Shown here: positions 8,924 through 16,801 of the stretch, piece by piece | How positions within the stretch are numbered: position 1 is the first letter of the stretch | Layout: every line of letters begins with the position of its first letter | Assembly (NCBI RefSeq): GCF_900156095.1 | Contig: NZ_FTMJ01000003.1 | Span: 310,001-374,000, forward strand | Source: Aeromonas sp. RU39B | GTDB taxonomy: Bacteria; Pseudomonadota; Gammaproteobacteria; Enterobacterales; Aeromonadaceae | Reading direction: 5' to 3' | DNA length: 64,000 nt | Translations under genes and position numbers: made by a program | The notes under the pieces: generated by a model | What the model saw: only the letters and a program-made list of their open reading frames with translations | Databases searched by the model: none | Told to the model about the DNA's origin: nothing

Positions 8924-10324
8924 ATGACCTCATTTCATCTGCTCGATAGCAAGATTGCCGGGGATGTGCTCGATCACGCGCTGGCGCTGGGCGCCGATTT
9001 TGCCGAGCTGTTTGTCGAGCGGCGCCGACGCAGCCAGGTGAGCCTGCTCTCCAGCCAGGTTGAGAGCATCAGCGGTGGGCTCGATTTTGGTATCGGCATC
9101 CGTCTTTGCTATGGCCATAAGGTGCTCTACGGTTACACCAACAGCAGCGAGCCAGCCGAACTGCTGCGCATCGTCACCTTGCTGGCGGGAAAAGATCGCC
9201 GCGATCCGCAGGTCACTCGCCAGGCATTCGACTTCACTACGCCGCTTGATCACCATCCAGTGCGCCAACCACTGCATGAAGATCGCCTGCTCGAAGCCAA
9301 AATTGCCTACCTGATGACGCTGGATCACACCGCCCGCGCCGAAAGCCCGCTCATTACCCAGTTCAGCGGCAATGCGCTTGGCTGGGAGCAAGAGATCAGC
9401 ATCTTTAACTCGGAAGGGTTGCAAGCCAGCGACCGCCGCCATTACAACCGGATCATGGCCCAGGCCATCGCCATGAAAGAGGGCGAGCAGAGCGTCGGCT
9501 ATGAAGCGCCCGGCGCCCTGATGGGGTGGGAACACAGCCAGCAGATTGACCCGGTTGCGCTGGCCCAAACGGCCGCGCGGCAAGCGCTGATCAAACTCGG
9601 CGCCGCCCCCTGCCCCTCCGGCACACTGCCCGTCATCATGGATAACGGCTTTGGCGGCGTGATTTTCCACGAAGCGTGCGGCCATCTGCTGGAAACCACC
9701 TCGGTGGCCAAGAAAGCCTCGGTCTTTCACGACAAGATGGGCGAGCAGATTGCCAATCTGGCGGTCAGCGCCGTGGATGAAGGGCTCTCGGTCAATGCCT
9801 GGGGTTCAATCAACATCGACGATGAGGGGATGCCGACCCAGCGCACCCAGCTCATCAAGGATGGCGTGCTGACCGGATTTCTGGTTGACCGAATGGGCGC
9901 TCTCAAGACCGGTTATGCGCGCACCGGCTCGGGGCGCCGCGAATCCTATAAATTCGCCCCCACCTCGCGCATGCGCAACACCTATATCGAAGCCGGCCCG
10001 CACAGCCTGGACGACATGCTTGCCAGCGTGGATTACGGTATTTATGCCAAGAAGATGGGCGGCGGCTCGGTGCAGCCGGGCACCGGTGAGTTCAACTTCA
10101 ACGTGCAGGAAGCCTATCTGGTCGAGAAGGGCAAGATCACCAAGCCGCTCAAATCCGCCACGCTGATCGGCACCGGTCCGCAGGTGCTGCAGCAGATCTC
10201 CATGGTCGGCAACAACCTGGCGCTGGCCGCCGGGATGTGCGGCTCGGTGTCGGGCTCGGTGCCCACCACGGTCGGTCAGCCGGCCCTCAAGGTAGACAGC
10301 ATTCTGGTGGGAGGAAACGCCTGA
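8924..10324 (+). CDS. TldD-like zinc metalloprotease subunit (extra copy)
   Basis: TldD/TldE proteases degrade unfolded peptides and, in some bacteria, mature peptide antibiotics or degrade the antitoxin CcdA. This 466-residue protein carries the catalytic HExxxH motif as HEACGH at residues 249-254. The conserved C-terminal block includes GSGRRESYKF and GSVQPGTGEFNF. The start at 8924 (MTSFHLLD) has an AAGGAG site; the frame is open 16 codons further upstream. Its stop overlaps the start of the TldE-like gene (ATGA), implying translational coupling. The orthodox PmbA (TldE) is encoded separately at 54.8 kb, so this pair looks like a second TldD/E system. Substrate unknown. Confidence 0.85.
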   Translation: MTSFHLLDSKIAGDVLDHALALGADFAELFVERRRRSQVSLLSSQVESISGGLDFGIGIRLCYGHKVLYGYTNSSEPAELLRIVTLLAGKDRRDPQVTRQAFDFTTPLDHHPVRQPLHEDRLLEAKIAYLMTLDHTARAESPLITQFSGNALGWEQEISIFNSEGLQASDRRHYNRIMAQAIAMKEGEQSVGYEAPGALMGWEHSQQIDPVALAQTAARQALIKLGAAPCPSGTLPVIMDNGFGGVIFHEACGHLLETTSVAKKASVFHDKMGEQIANLAVSAVDEGLSVNAWGSINIDDEGMPTQRTQLIKDGVLTGFLVDRMGALKTGYARTGSGRRESYKFAPTSRMRNTYIEAGPHSLDDMLASVDYGIYAKKMGGGSVQPGTGEFNFNVQEAYLVEKGKITKPLKSATLIGTGPQVLQQISMVGNNLALAAGMCGSVSGSVPTTVGQPALKVDSILVGGNA

Positions 10325-11658
10325 TGAGCGATATGAAACAGATGATGGAGCGACTGCTCGACAAGGTCGCCACACTCGGGGCCGAAGCCGATCTGATTGC
10401 CAGCAGCGATCAGGCGCTCTCTCTCAAGGCCGACAAGGGCGAACTCTCGGAGTACAAGGTTACCAGCAGTCGTCAGATTGGCATTCGCCTGATCCGGGAT
10501 GGCCGGGTGGGAATTGCCTACTCCGAGGCGCTTGATGACGCATCGCTCGATGCCATGCTGCAAGATGCGCTCGATGCCAGCCGCTTTGCGCGCCTCGACC
10601 CAGACCAGCAGATCGCTATCAGCAACAGCCAACTGCACACCGCCGATCCCGAGATTGACCAGCCTGACCAGACGCCGATCGAGGAGAAGATCGCGCTGTC
10701 ACTGGCGCTCGAGAGCGAGATGCTGGCACGCCCCGGGGTCAAGAGCGCCCCGTACAATGCCTATTACGAAGGGCGCAGCGAGCTGTGGCTGGCCAACAGC
10801 CACGGCACCTTCTGCCAGCATCGGGAGGGCAGCGTCGGCGCCTACACCACGGCGCTTATTGAGCAGGAGGGTCGCCAGTCGATGTTCTATCGCGGCCAAA
10901 GCGGCCGCAGCTTTGCAGAGCTCAGCCCCCGCCCGCTGATGGATGACATCTACCAGACCGCCTCAGCACTCTTGACCGGCGAGGCAGTGCCGACCGGCCA
11001 CTACAGCGTCATCTTCGCCATCAACGCCCTGAGCGAGCTGATAGGCTGCTTCTCTGCCGCTCTTTCCGGCAAATGGGCCATGCAGGGGATCAACCCCTGG
11101 CGCGATAAGCTGGGGCAACACGTTGCCAGCCCCTGGCTGACCTTAGAGAGCCGCGCCAGCATGGCAGGCGGTATGCGCATCAAGGCGTTTGATGGCGAGG
11201 GGATGGCCACCTCGGACCTGCGCCTGATTGGCGCCGGTCAGCTGGATAACCTGCTGCACAACAGCGCGACCGCTCGCCACTTTGGCGTCACCAGCAACGG
11301 CTGCGCGGCGCGCGGACCGCGCTCGAGCCTGGACGTGGCGCCGCGTCATCTGGTGCTAGCGGCCGGACCCCATAGCGATGCCGAGGTGCAGGAGGGTCGC
11401 TACCTGGAGCTGATCAAGCTTGACGGACTTCACTCCGGGGCCGATCCGGTCAGCGGCGACTTCTCGTTTGGCGCATCAGGCTTTCTGTGTGAGCGCGGTG
11501 AGCGAGTCCAGCCGGTACGCGGTATTACCGTAGCCGGTAACTTCTACCGTCTGCTCAATGAGATAGAAGCCATGGGTCAGCACGTTTATGCCGACGATGG
11601 CCGCGATTTCTATGCCCCGACCATCCGCTTTGGCGGACTCAACGTCGCCGGCAAATAA
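10324..11658 (+). CDS. TldE/PmbA-like partner of the TldD-like protease
   Basis: A 444-residue protein of the PmbA/TldE family, which pairs with TldD to form the active-site tunnel but lacks the HExxxH zinc motif; none is seen here. The C-terminal half has the family signatures GFLCERGER and VAGNFYRLLNEIEAMG. ATG at 10324 overlaps the upstream stop by ATGA, so the two subunits are probably made in equal amounts. It differs strongly from the pmbA-encoded protein at 54.8 kb. A terminator follows. Family assignment is firm, substrate unknown. Confidence 0.82.
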   Translation: MSDMKQMMERLLDKVATLGAEADLIASSDQALSLKADKGELSEYKVTSSRQIGIRLIRDGRVGIAYSEALDDASLDAMLQDALDASRFARLDPDQQIAISNSQLHTADPEIDQPDQTPIEEKIALSLALESEMLARPGVKSAPYNAYYEGRSELWLANSHGTFCQHREGSVGAYTTALIEQEGRQSMFYRGQSGRSFAELSPRPLMDDIYQTASALLTGEAVPTGHYSVIFAINALSELIGCFSAALSGKWAMQGINPWRDKLGQHVASPWLTLESRASMAGGMRIKAFDGEGMATSDLRLIGAGQLDNLLHNSATARHFGVTSNGCAARGPRSSLDVAPRHLVLAAGPHSDAEVQEGRYLELIKLDGLHSGADPVSGDFSFGASGFLCERGERVQPVRGITVAGNFYRLLNEIEAMGQHVYADDGRDFYAPTIRFGGLNVAGK

Positions 11659-11670
11659 ACTGCCTGCATG

Positions 11671-11699
11671 AAAAACGGCGCCGTCAGGCGCCGTTTTTG
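11671..11699 (+). terminator. Bidirectional terminator with ACGGCGCC stem
   Basis: AAAAACGGCGCC-GTCA-GGCGCCGTTTTT forms a long perfect stem with A and T tracts. It lies between the convergent TldE-like and L,D-transpeptidase genes. Confidence 0.9.
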
Positions 11700-11714
11700 T
11701 CTCTGAGTGTGAGA

Positions 11715-12671
11715 TCAGAACAGTTCGTCATGATTGACCGGCTCACCGGTCGCCGCCTTGTTGTTGATGCGCATCGGGATACCGGTGCGCTGCTCCAGCG
11801 CTTGTTTGACCACCTTGGAGTTGGTCTCTTTGCTGGCGATAAAACGAGTCAGCGCCGGGGTCATCGGCAACGGCACGATACCATTCGATTTATACTCCTC
11901 TTCGCTGCGCGACAGCGGCTGGTGCACTTCCAGATAGCGGCTGCCATCGGGCTCGAGACTCTTCTTCACCGGCTGGTTGATAAACTGAACGCGAGTACCC
12001 ACCGGCACTTTCTTAAACAGGAATTCGATATCGTCATTGCGCAGACGTACGCAGCCGCTGCTCACCCGCAGACCAATGCCGAAGTTGGCGTTGGTGCCAT
12101 GAATCGCATACAGGTTACCGATATAGAGCGCAAACAGCCCCATCGGGTTGTCCGGACCAGCCGGCCACACCGCAGGCAGGGTTTCACCGCGCGCCGCATA
12201 ACGACGACGGATGTTTTCAGTCGGTGTCCAGGTCGGGTTGGCACGCTTGCGCTCTACCTTGGTCACCCAGTTCTCCGGGGTACCCGCCCCCAGTTGACCA
12301 ATGCCGATGGGCAGCACATGCACCTTCTTCTCCCCTTTCGGGTAGTAGTAGAGGCGCATCTCGGCTAGGTTGATGATGATCCCCTCATGCACAGTGTCAG
12401 GCAGCAGCAACTGATGTGGAATGACCAATTTGCTGCCAGGCCTCGGCAGATAAGGATCAACGCCGGGGTTGGCCTCCAGCAGATTGGTCAGCCCGAGCTG
12501 GAACTGGGCTGCAATCTGCTCGAGCGAGTGGCCATCATTGGGCACCACATACTCAATGTTTTTGCCGATCAGGCGGCTGCCCTCGGTCGGCAGTGCATAC
12601 TCGATTGCTGCCGCTGGCAGCACCTTGCAAAGCAGCCCCGTCAACAGGGCCAGGGATTGCCAGGATTTCAT
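11715..12671 (-). CDS. L,D-transpeptidase (YkuD family), paralogue 1, secreted
   Basis: Periplasmic cysteine enzyme of the ErfK/YbiS type, which in E. coli anchors the major outer-membrane lipoprotein to peptidoglycan. It has 318 residues from ATG 12671, starting with a signal peptide ([12 protein letters not shown], cleavage near AAA-IEY). A LysM-like region (about 40-90) and the YkuD domain follow, with H191 ([11 protein letters not shown]) and catalytic C207 in SSGCVRL. The family more often has SHGC, and the adjacent paralogue keeps the His. It is divergent from and clearly homologous to the gene at 13004. Exact acceptor is not known from sequence. Confidence 0.9.
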   Translation of the reverse strand: MKSWQSLALLTGLLCKVLPAAAIEYALPTEGSRLIGKNIEYVVPNDGHSLEQIAAQFQLGLTNLLEANPGVDPYLPRPGSKLVIPHQLLLPDTVHEGIIINLAEMRLYYYPKGEKKVHVLPIGIGQLGAGTPENWVTKVERKRANPTWTPTENIRRRYAARGETLPAVWPAGPDNPMGLFALYIGNLYAIHGTNANFGIGLRVSSGCVRLRNDDIEFLFKKVPVGTRVQFINQPVKKSLEPDGSRYLEVHQPLSRSEEEYKSNGIVPLPMTPALTRFIASKETNSKVVKQALEQRTGIPMRINNKAATGEPVNHDELF

Positions 12672-13003
12672 CACGGTGTCTTGACTCCTCGCTGCCACGC
12701 AGGCAGACCTCTAAACACGCCAATATGAACAGTATTTGTCCAACAGCGTCACTCTGATAGCAAGAGAGACATTTTCCGCAATGATTTCTGCACGCAGGAT
12801 GAATGCCCGTAATATTGTCTGTTTGAGGCTCAGCTGAGTAAGGCAGGATATGACGCGACGTTTTTTGGGGATTTCTGTGATCCACCCGTTGAAATTTTGC
12901 GCTCTACAGGGAAAAATGCCGCCCTCGGCCATGCATTTTGCTCCGTGACGGAGCGTGCGCTGGCCTGATATCCACGCCGTATCAACAACCAACAGGTTAC
13001 TGT
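12672..13003. other. 332-bp intergenic region between divergent L,D-transpeptidases
   Basis: Holds the promoters of both genes. I see a GCTCAGCTGAG palindrome (about 12827-12837) and a CTCCG-TGA-CGGAG hairpin (about 12951-12963), but no clear sigma-70 promoter. Short open frames here have no family features and are rejected as genes. Confidence 0.5.
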
Positions 13004-13945
13004 ATGAAGATCGTCCGCCTTGCTGCCGCGACTCTGCTGGGGGGCTTTGCGCTCACCACCCTTTCTGCCCAGGCACTTGAATACTCCCTTCCTTCTGCCG
13101 GCAGCCGTCTTATCGGTGAAAACCAGGAGTACGTCGTCCCCAATGATGGCCGGGCGCTGGAAGCGATTGCCGCTGAAGTACAACTGGGTTTGACCAATGT
13201 GATGGAGGCTAACCCTGGCGTTGACCCCTATCTGCCCAAGCCCGGCAGTACGCTGGTGATCCCTCATCAGTTGATCCTGCCGGATGCACCTCATGAAGGC
13301 ATCGTGATCAACGTGGCCGAAATGCGCCTCTACTACTACCCCAAGGGTCAGAAGGTGGTAGAAGTACTGCCGATCGGTATCGGCCAGCTGGGCAAGGACA
13401 CACCGGAAAACTGGGTCACCAAGATCCAGAGCAAGCGTCCGAACCCGACCTGGACCCCGACCGCCAAGGTGCACGCTGAATATGCTGCGCGTGGTGAGTA
13501 CCTGCCTGCCGTCGTCCCGGCCGGTAAGGACAACCCGATGGGCCTGTTTGCCATGTATATCGGCAACCTGTATGCCATCCACGGCACCAACGCCAACTTC
13601 GGCATCGGTCTGCGGGTGAGCCACGGTTGTGTGCGTCTGCGTAACGACGACATCGAATACCTGTTCAAGAAAGTCCCGGTCGGTACCCGCGTTCAGTTTG
13701 TGAACCAGCCGGTCAAGAGCACCGTCGAGCCGGATGGCAAGCGTTATCTGGAAGTGCACGAGCCGCTGTCACGCACCGAAGATGAGTTCAACTCTACCGC
13801 CTCTGCTCCGCTGCCGATGACCCCGGCCCTGACCCGCTTTATCGCCCACAAGGACACCGATTCGCGCATCGTCAAGCAAGTGCTGGAACAGCGCACCGGC
13901 ATGCCGGTTCTGACCAATCCGGGCAACCAGGCTTCTGATATCTAA
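13004..13945 (+). CDS. L,D-transpeptidase (YkuD family), paralogue 2, secreted
   Basis: 313-residue close homologue of the protein encoded divergently at 11715-12671. The start at 13004 ([12 protein letters not shown]) gives a signal peptide with cleavage near AQA-LEY, then a LysM-like segment (about 42-92) and the YkuD catalytic domain. H193, and S206-H207-G208-C209 with C209 as the nucleophile, form the canonical motif. The C-terminal tail resembles that of E. coli YbiS-type enzymes ([13 protein letters not shown]). It presumably acts in the periplasm on peptidoglycan stem peptides and lipoprotein anchoring. A terminator follows. Confidence 0.92.
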   Translation: MKIVRLAAATLLGGFALTTLSAQALEYSLPSAGSRLIGENQEYVVPNDGRALEAIAAEVQLGLTNVMEANPGVDPYLPKPGSTLVIPHQLILPDAPHEGIVINVAEMRLYYYPKGQKVVEVLPIGIGQLGKDTPENWVTKIQSKRPNPTWTPTAKVHAEYAARGEYLPAVVPAGKDNPMGLFAMYIGNLYAIHGTNANFGIGLRVSHGCVRLRNDDIEYLFKKVPVGTRVQFVNQPVKSTVEPDGKRYLEVHEPLSRTEDEFNSTASAPLPMTPALTRFIAHKDTDSRIVKQVLEQRTGMPVLTNPGNQASDI

Positions 13946-13963
13946 TCACCTTGGTGATTGCAC

Positions 13964-13990
13964 AAAACGGCGCTTCGGCGCCGTTTTTTA
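13964..13990 (+). terminator. Terminator after L,D-transpeptidase 2
   Basis: AACGGCGC-TTCG-GCGCCGTT stem with a stable TTCG loop and T-run. The downstream gap up to the tRNA terminator (13990-14177) shows no gene. Confidence 0.9.
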
Positions 13991-14177
13991 TTGCCACTTA
14001 GCCGAACGCCGCAGCAAGCATCGCCCAGCGTGGATTGGTATGGATATACCCAAGCGTCGTTTTGAACAATCAGATACAGGATAGGGCGGCGGTAGTTACC
14101 GAGCTTTGATAACGCATTCCATAGGATGAGTACAGAGCGGTAGACATGGTGGCGAGGGAATGAAGAGGGCCCATAAA

Positions 14178-14208
14178 CAAAAAGAGCCCACCGGAGTGGA
14201 CTCTTTTA
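14178..14208 (-). terminator. Terminator of the Ser/Arg tRNA operon
   Basis: On the minus strand an AGAGTCCAC/GTGGGCTCT stem (one mismatch) is followed by a run of T. It lies just after the last tRNA-Ser gene. Confidence 0.8.
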
Positions 14209-14212
14209 GAAA

Positions 14213-14305
14213 TGGCGGTGAAGGAGGGATTCGAACCCTCGATGCGGGTATAAGCCGCATACTCCCTTAGCAGGGGAGCGCCTTCAGCCTCTCGGCCACC
14301 TCACC
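14213..14305 (-). tRNA. tRNA-Ser (GCU anticodon), copy 1
   Basis: 93 bases with encoded CCA, a long variable arm typical of serine tRNAs, and anticodon GCT in the loop context CTGCTAA. It is the last gene of the tRNA operon and has the same sequence as the copy at the operon's start. Confidence 0.97.
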
Positions 14306-14347
14306 GCTGAGAATACAAGGCCCCGCAATTGCAGGGCCTTGGAAAAA

Positions 14348-14424
14348 TGGCGCGCCCGAGAGGATTCGAACCTCTGACCGCCTGGTTCGTAGCCAGGTAC
14401 TCTATCCAGCTGAGCTACGGGCGC
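14348..14424 (-). tRNA. tRNA-Arg (ACG anticodon), copy 1
   Basis: 77 bases including CCA, anticodon ACG (read as ICG in bacteria), reading CGU/CGC/CGA codons. Acceptor stem GCGCCCG/CGGGCGC. Lies in a 134-bp repeat unit. Confidence 0.97.
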
Positions 14425-14481
14425 GCAGAAACTTTTTACATTGTCAGCTTATCAGCCAAGGCTGGCAAGCGTTCAGAATAA

Positions 14482-14558
14482 TGGCGCGCCCGAGAGGATT
14501 CGAACCTCTGACCGCCTGGTTCGTAGCCAGGTACTCTATCCAGCTGAGCTACGGGCGC
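14482..14558 (-). tRNA. tRNA-Arg (ACG anticodon), copy 2
   Basis: Identical in sequence to copy 1, 77 bases with CCA, second member of the 134-bp tandem array. Confidence 0.97.
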
Positions 14559-14615
14559 GCAGAAACTTTTTGCATTGTCGGCTTATCAGCCAAGGCTGGC
14601 AAGCGTTCAGAATAA

Positions 14616-14692
14616 TGGCGCGCCCGAGAGGATTCGAACCTCTGACCGCCTGGTTCGTAGCCAGGTACTCTATCCAGCTGAGCTACGGGCGC
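14616..14692 (-). tRNA. tRNA-Arg (ACG anticodon), copy 3
   Basis: Identical to copies 1 and 2, 77 bases with CCA. The upstream spacer (toward copy 4) is unrelated to the tandem spacer. Confidence 0.97.
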
Positions 14693-14732
14693 ACAATGGT
14701 CAATGTTATCTTTCAGCCAGGTTCGCTTAGAA

Positions 14733-14809
14733 TGGCGCGCTCGAGAGGATTCGAACCTCTGACCGCCTGGTTCGTAGCCAGGTACTCTATCCAGCTGAGC
14801 TACGAGCGC
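14733..14809 (-). tRNA. tRNA-Arg (ACG anticodon), copy 4, acceptor-stem variant
   Basis: Same as the other copies except for a compensated change in the acceptor stem. The stem reads GCGCTCG/CGAGCGC instead of GCGCCCG/CGGGCGC, replacing one C-G pair by U-A. Anticodon ACG and all loops are unchanged, so it should be functional. Confidence 0.96.
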
Positions 14810-14895
14810 GTCGTTTAAAGCGATAAAAAAAAGCTTACTGACCAGTAAGCCTTCTTTCGATGCCGGTTACCCAGCAAGTCCACCTTGGACTGAAA

Positions 14896-14972
14896 TGGCG
14901 CGCCCGAGAGGATTCGAACCTCTGACCGCCTGGTTCGTAGCCAGGTACTCTATCCAGCTGAGCTACGGGCGC
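14896..14972 (-). tRNA. tRNA-Arg (ACG anticodon), copy 5
   Basis: Same sequence as copies 1-3, 77 bases with CCA. Second gene of the operon in transcription order. Confidence 0.97.
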
Positions 14973-14976
14973 TAAA

Positions 14977-15069
14977 TGGCGGTGAAGGAGGGATTCGAAC
15001 CCTCGATGCGGGTATAAGCCGCATACTCCCTTAGCAGGGGAGCGCCTTCAGCCTCTCGGCCACCTCACC
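14977..15069 (-). tRNA. tRNA-Ser (GCU anticodon), copy 2, first gene of the operon
   Basis: 93 bases with CCA, anticodon GCT. It is the serV-like first gene; E. coli has serV followed by four argVYZQ genes downstream of csrA, so the layout is conserved. The second tRNA-Ser at the far end is an addition relative to E. coli. Confidence 0.97.
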
Positions 15070-15082
15070 GTCGCGGGGCCAG

Positions 15083-15110
15083 ATATTACTTTACGGGGCA
15101 GATTAGTCAA
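15083..15110 (-). promoter_or_regulatory. Promoter of the tRNA operon, stringent type
   Basis: On the minus strand TTGACT (15105-15110), a 16-base spacer and TAATAT (15083-15088) precede a GC-rich discriminator (CTGGCCCCGCG). That combination is typical of stable-RNA promoters repressed by ppGpp. Confidence 0.75.
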
Positions 15111-15224
15111 ACACTTTTTCCCGAAAAGAGTGCGTTCGGTCAGCAAATGGCCAAAGCGTGGAAATTTCAGGCTATTTTCGTCCCAGCCCTTGATTTACGC
15201 GGGATAAGCGCAAAGCTGGAAAAC

Positions 15225-15253
15225 AAAAGGCGACCGCTGTGGGTCGCCTTTGA
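15225..15253 (-). terminator. Terminator of csrA
   Basis: Minus-strand stem AAAGGCGACC/GGTCGCCTTT followed by TTTTGTTTT, 8 bases after the csrA stop. It separates csrA from the tRNA promoter. Confidence 0.88.
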
Positions 15254-15260
15254 TTGCCGC

Positions 15261-15449
15261 TTAGTAGCCCGGTTGACCCGGCTCTTTTTCGGCTTGAATG
15301 CGCATGTAGATCTCTTCGCGGTGAACGGAGACTTCCTTCGGCGCGTTGACGCCAATGCGCACCTGGTTTCCTTTCACACCCAGAACGGTGACAGTCACTT
15401 CATCACCGATCATCAGGGTTTCCCCTACACGACGGGTCAAAATCAGCAT
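15261..15449 (-). CDS. csrA: Carbon storage regulator CsrA
   Basis: Dimeric RNA-binding protein that blocks or stabilises mRNAs by binding GGA motifs, controlling carbon flow, motility and biofilm. It has 62 residues, starting [20 protein letters not shown] as in E. coli. The key RNA-contact residues are kept: R7 near the N-terminus and the VHREEIY region containing R44. An AGGAG site precedes ATG 15449 and itself contains GGA, which fits known autoregulation. The alaS-csrA-tRNA order is conserved; here an aspartokinase gene sits between alaS and csrA. Confidence 0.98.
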   Translation of the reverse strand: MLILTRRVGETLMIGDEVTVTVLGVKGNQVRIGVNAPKEVSVHREEIYMRIQAEKEPGQPGY

Positions 15450-15534
15450 TCGCTTGCTCCTGTATCCTGTTATTTTTTAGTCAGTTGTTACAGCCATTAT
15501 CCAACAAACCACTGTAAATAGTAAGTGGCTGAAA

Positions 15535-16788
15535 CTAACCCAAGCGGGGTTGCGTCCAAGCCTGCTCCTGCGGCGGCTGGTCAAGGGCAAACGCCTCATG
15601 CAGCGAGCGCACCGCCGGCTCAAGCCAACGCTCGTCAATCACGACCGAAATCTTGATCTCGGAGGTAGAGATCTGCTGCATGTTGATCCCCTGCTCACCG
15701 AGCACCCGGAACATGGTTCGCGCGACGCCCGGATGATTCCACATGCCGACCCCGACGATAGAGACCTTGGCAATCGCTTCATTGCCCTGCACACAGGCCG
15801 CCCCCAGCTCGGAAGCCGTGTTCTCGAGCAGAACCCGAGCCCGACGGAAGTCGTCACGATTTACCGTGAAGGTAAAATCTGCCGTACCATCCCCCAATGA
15901 ATTCTGAACAATCATATCGACGTCGATATTGGCGTCGCTGATGGGGTTCAGGATCTGGGCTGCCACGGTGGGGCGATCCGGCACACCAAGTATAGTGAGG
16001 CTGGCCTCGTTGCGGTTGAAGGCTATCCCGGATACCAAGGGTGCTTCCATCCGTTCACCTCCATATGTGATGAGGGTTCCTTCCCCTTCAGTAAAGCTCG
16101 AGAGTACGCGAAGCGGTACCCGATATTTACCGGCAAACTCCACCGAACGGATCTGCAGCACCTTGGCGCCGAGGCTCGCCATCTCCAGCATCTCTTCGAA
16201 GGTGATGGTCGAGAGGCGACGGGCCTTGGGCTCCACCCGTGGGTCGGTGGTATAAACACCGTCCACATCGGTGAAAATTTGGCACTCATCGGCACCGATC
16301 GCAGCCGCCACAGCGACCGCCGTGGTATCTGAGCCACCGCGTCCCAGCGTCGTGATGGCGTTATGCTCATCACGCCCCTGGAAGCCGGCAATCACCACCA
16401 CCTTACCGGCAGCGAGCTGCGCGCGTACCGGCTCAGTGTCGATATGGCTGATGCGAGCCTTGCCATAGGCCGAATCGGTATGAATACGCACCTGATCCCC
16501 GGTCATCGAGACAGCGGGGCAACCGCGCCGGTTTAGCGCAATCGCCAACAGGGCAATGGTCACCTGCTCGCCGGTCGAAATCAGCACGTCCACCTCACGG
16601 TGGCCGGCATCCGGATCCAGTTGCTTGGCCATCCCCAGTAGACGGTTGGTCTCGCCGGACATGGCCGAGACCACCACGACCACATCATGGCCTTGTGCGC
16701 GGGTCCGTTGGACCCGCTCAGCGACAGCCTCGATACGCTCCAGAGAGCCTACCGAGGTGCCACCGTATTTCTGTACATAAACAGCCAC
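15535..16788 (-). CDS. lysC: Aspartate kinase with C-terminal ACT domains
   Basis: First step of lysine, threonine and methionine synthesis: phosphorylates aspartate. It has 417 residues. The N-terminal kinase motif is KYGGTSVGS at about residues 7-15, followed by VSAMSGETN and the GRGGSDTTA nucleotide site. Two ACT regions occupy the last 150 residues (around VTILGVPDRPTVAAQI and IVGVGMWNHPGVA), which bind the inhibitory amino acid. It is monofunctional, with no homoserine dehydrogenase part. The gene ends 13 bp from the alaS stop side on the same strand, so read-through from alaS is likely. Which amino acid inhibits it is not visible. Confidence 0.93.
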   Translation of the reverse strand: MAVYVQKYGGTSVGSLERIEAVAERVQRTRAQGHDVVVVVSAMSGETNRLLGMAKQLDPDAGHREVDVLISTGEQVTIALLAIALNRRGCPAVSMTGDQVRIHTDSAYGKARISHIDTEPVRAQLAAGKVVVIAGFQGRDEHNAITTLGRGGSDTTAVAVAAAIGADECQIFTDVDGVYTTDPRVEPKARRLSTITFEEMLEMASLGAKVLQIRSVEFAGKYRVPLRVLSSFTEGEGTLITYGGERMEAPLVSGIAFNRNEASLTILGVPDRPTVAAQILNPISDANIDVDMIVQNSLGDGTADFTFTVNRDDFRRARVLLENTASELGAACVQGNEAIAKVSIVGVGMWNHPGVARTMFRVLGEQGINMQQISTSEIKISVVIDERWLEPAVRSLHEAFALDQPPQEQAWTQPRLG

Positions 16789-16801
16789 AGCTCACCCGCG
16801 C

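Larger units (their letters stand above)
14348..14692 (-). repeat. 134-bp tandem repeat carrying tRNA-Arg genes
   Basis: The starts of three successive tRNA-Arg genes (14348, 14482, 14616) are exactly 134 bases apart. The 57-base spacers at 14425-14481 and 14559-14615 differ at only two positions. Recent duplication or unequal recombination is the likely cause. Confidence 0.9.

Noticed and set aside
12047-12055. Inactive L,D-transpeptidase because of SSGC in place of SHGC
   Set aside because: SSGC occurs in other active members of the family as I recall, and the catalytic Cys and upstream His are intact, so loss of activity is not supported.
12711-12992. 93-codon minus-strand open frame between the L,D-transpeptidases
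   Set aside because: No ribosome site or family features; it lies over the promoters of both neighbours.
14441-14818. 125-codon open frame with internal repeats (ARSRGFEPLTAWFVARYSIQ)
   Set aside because: It is a translation of the antisense of the tRNA-Arg genes, a well-known false protein.
14178-15110. Integration (att) site in the tRNA cluster
   Set aside because: No integrase gene and no duplicated tRNA 3' end outside the array; repeats are whole tRNA units, so tandem duplication explains them.
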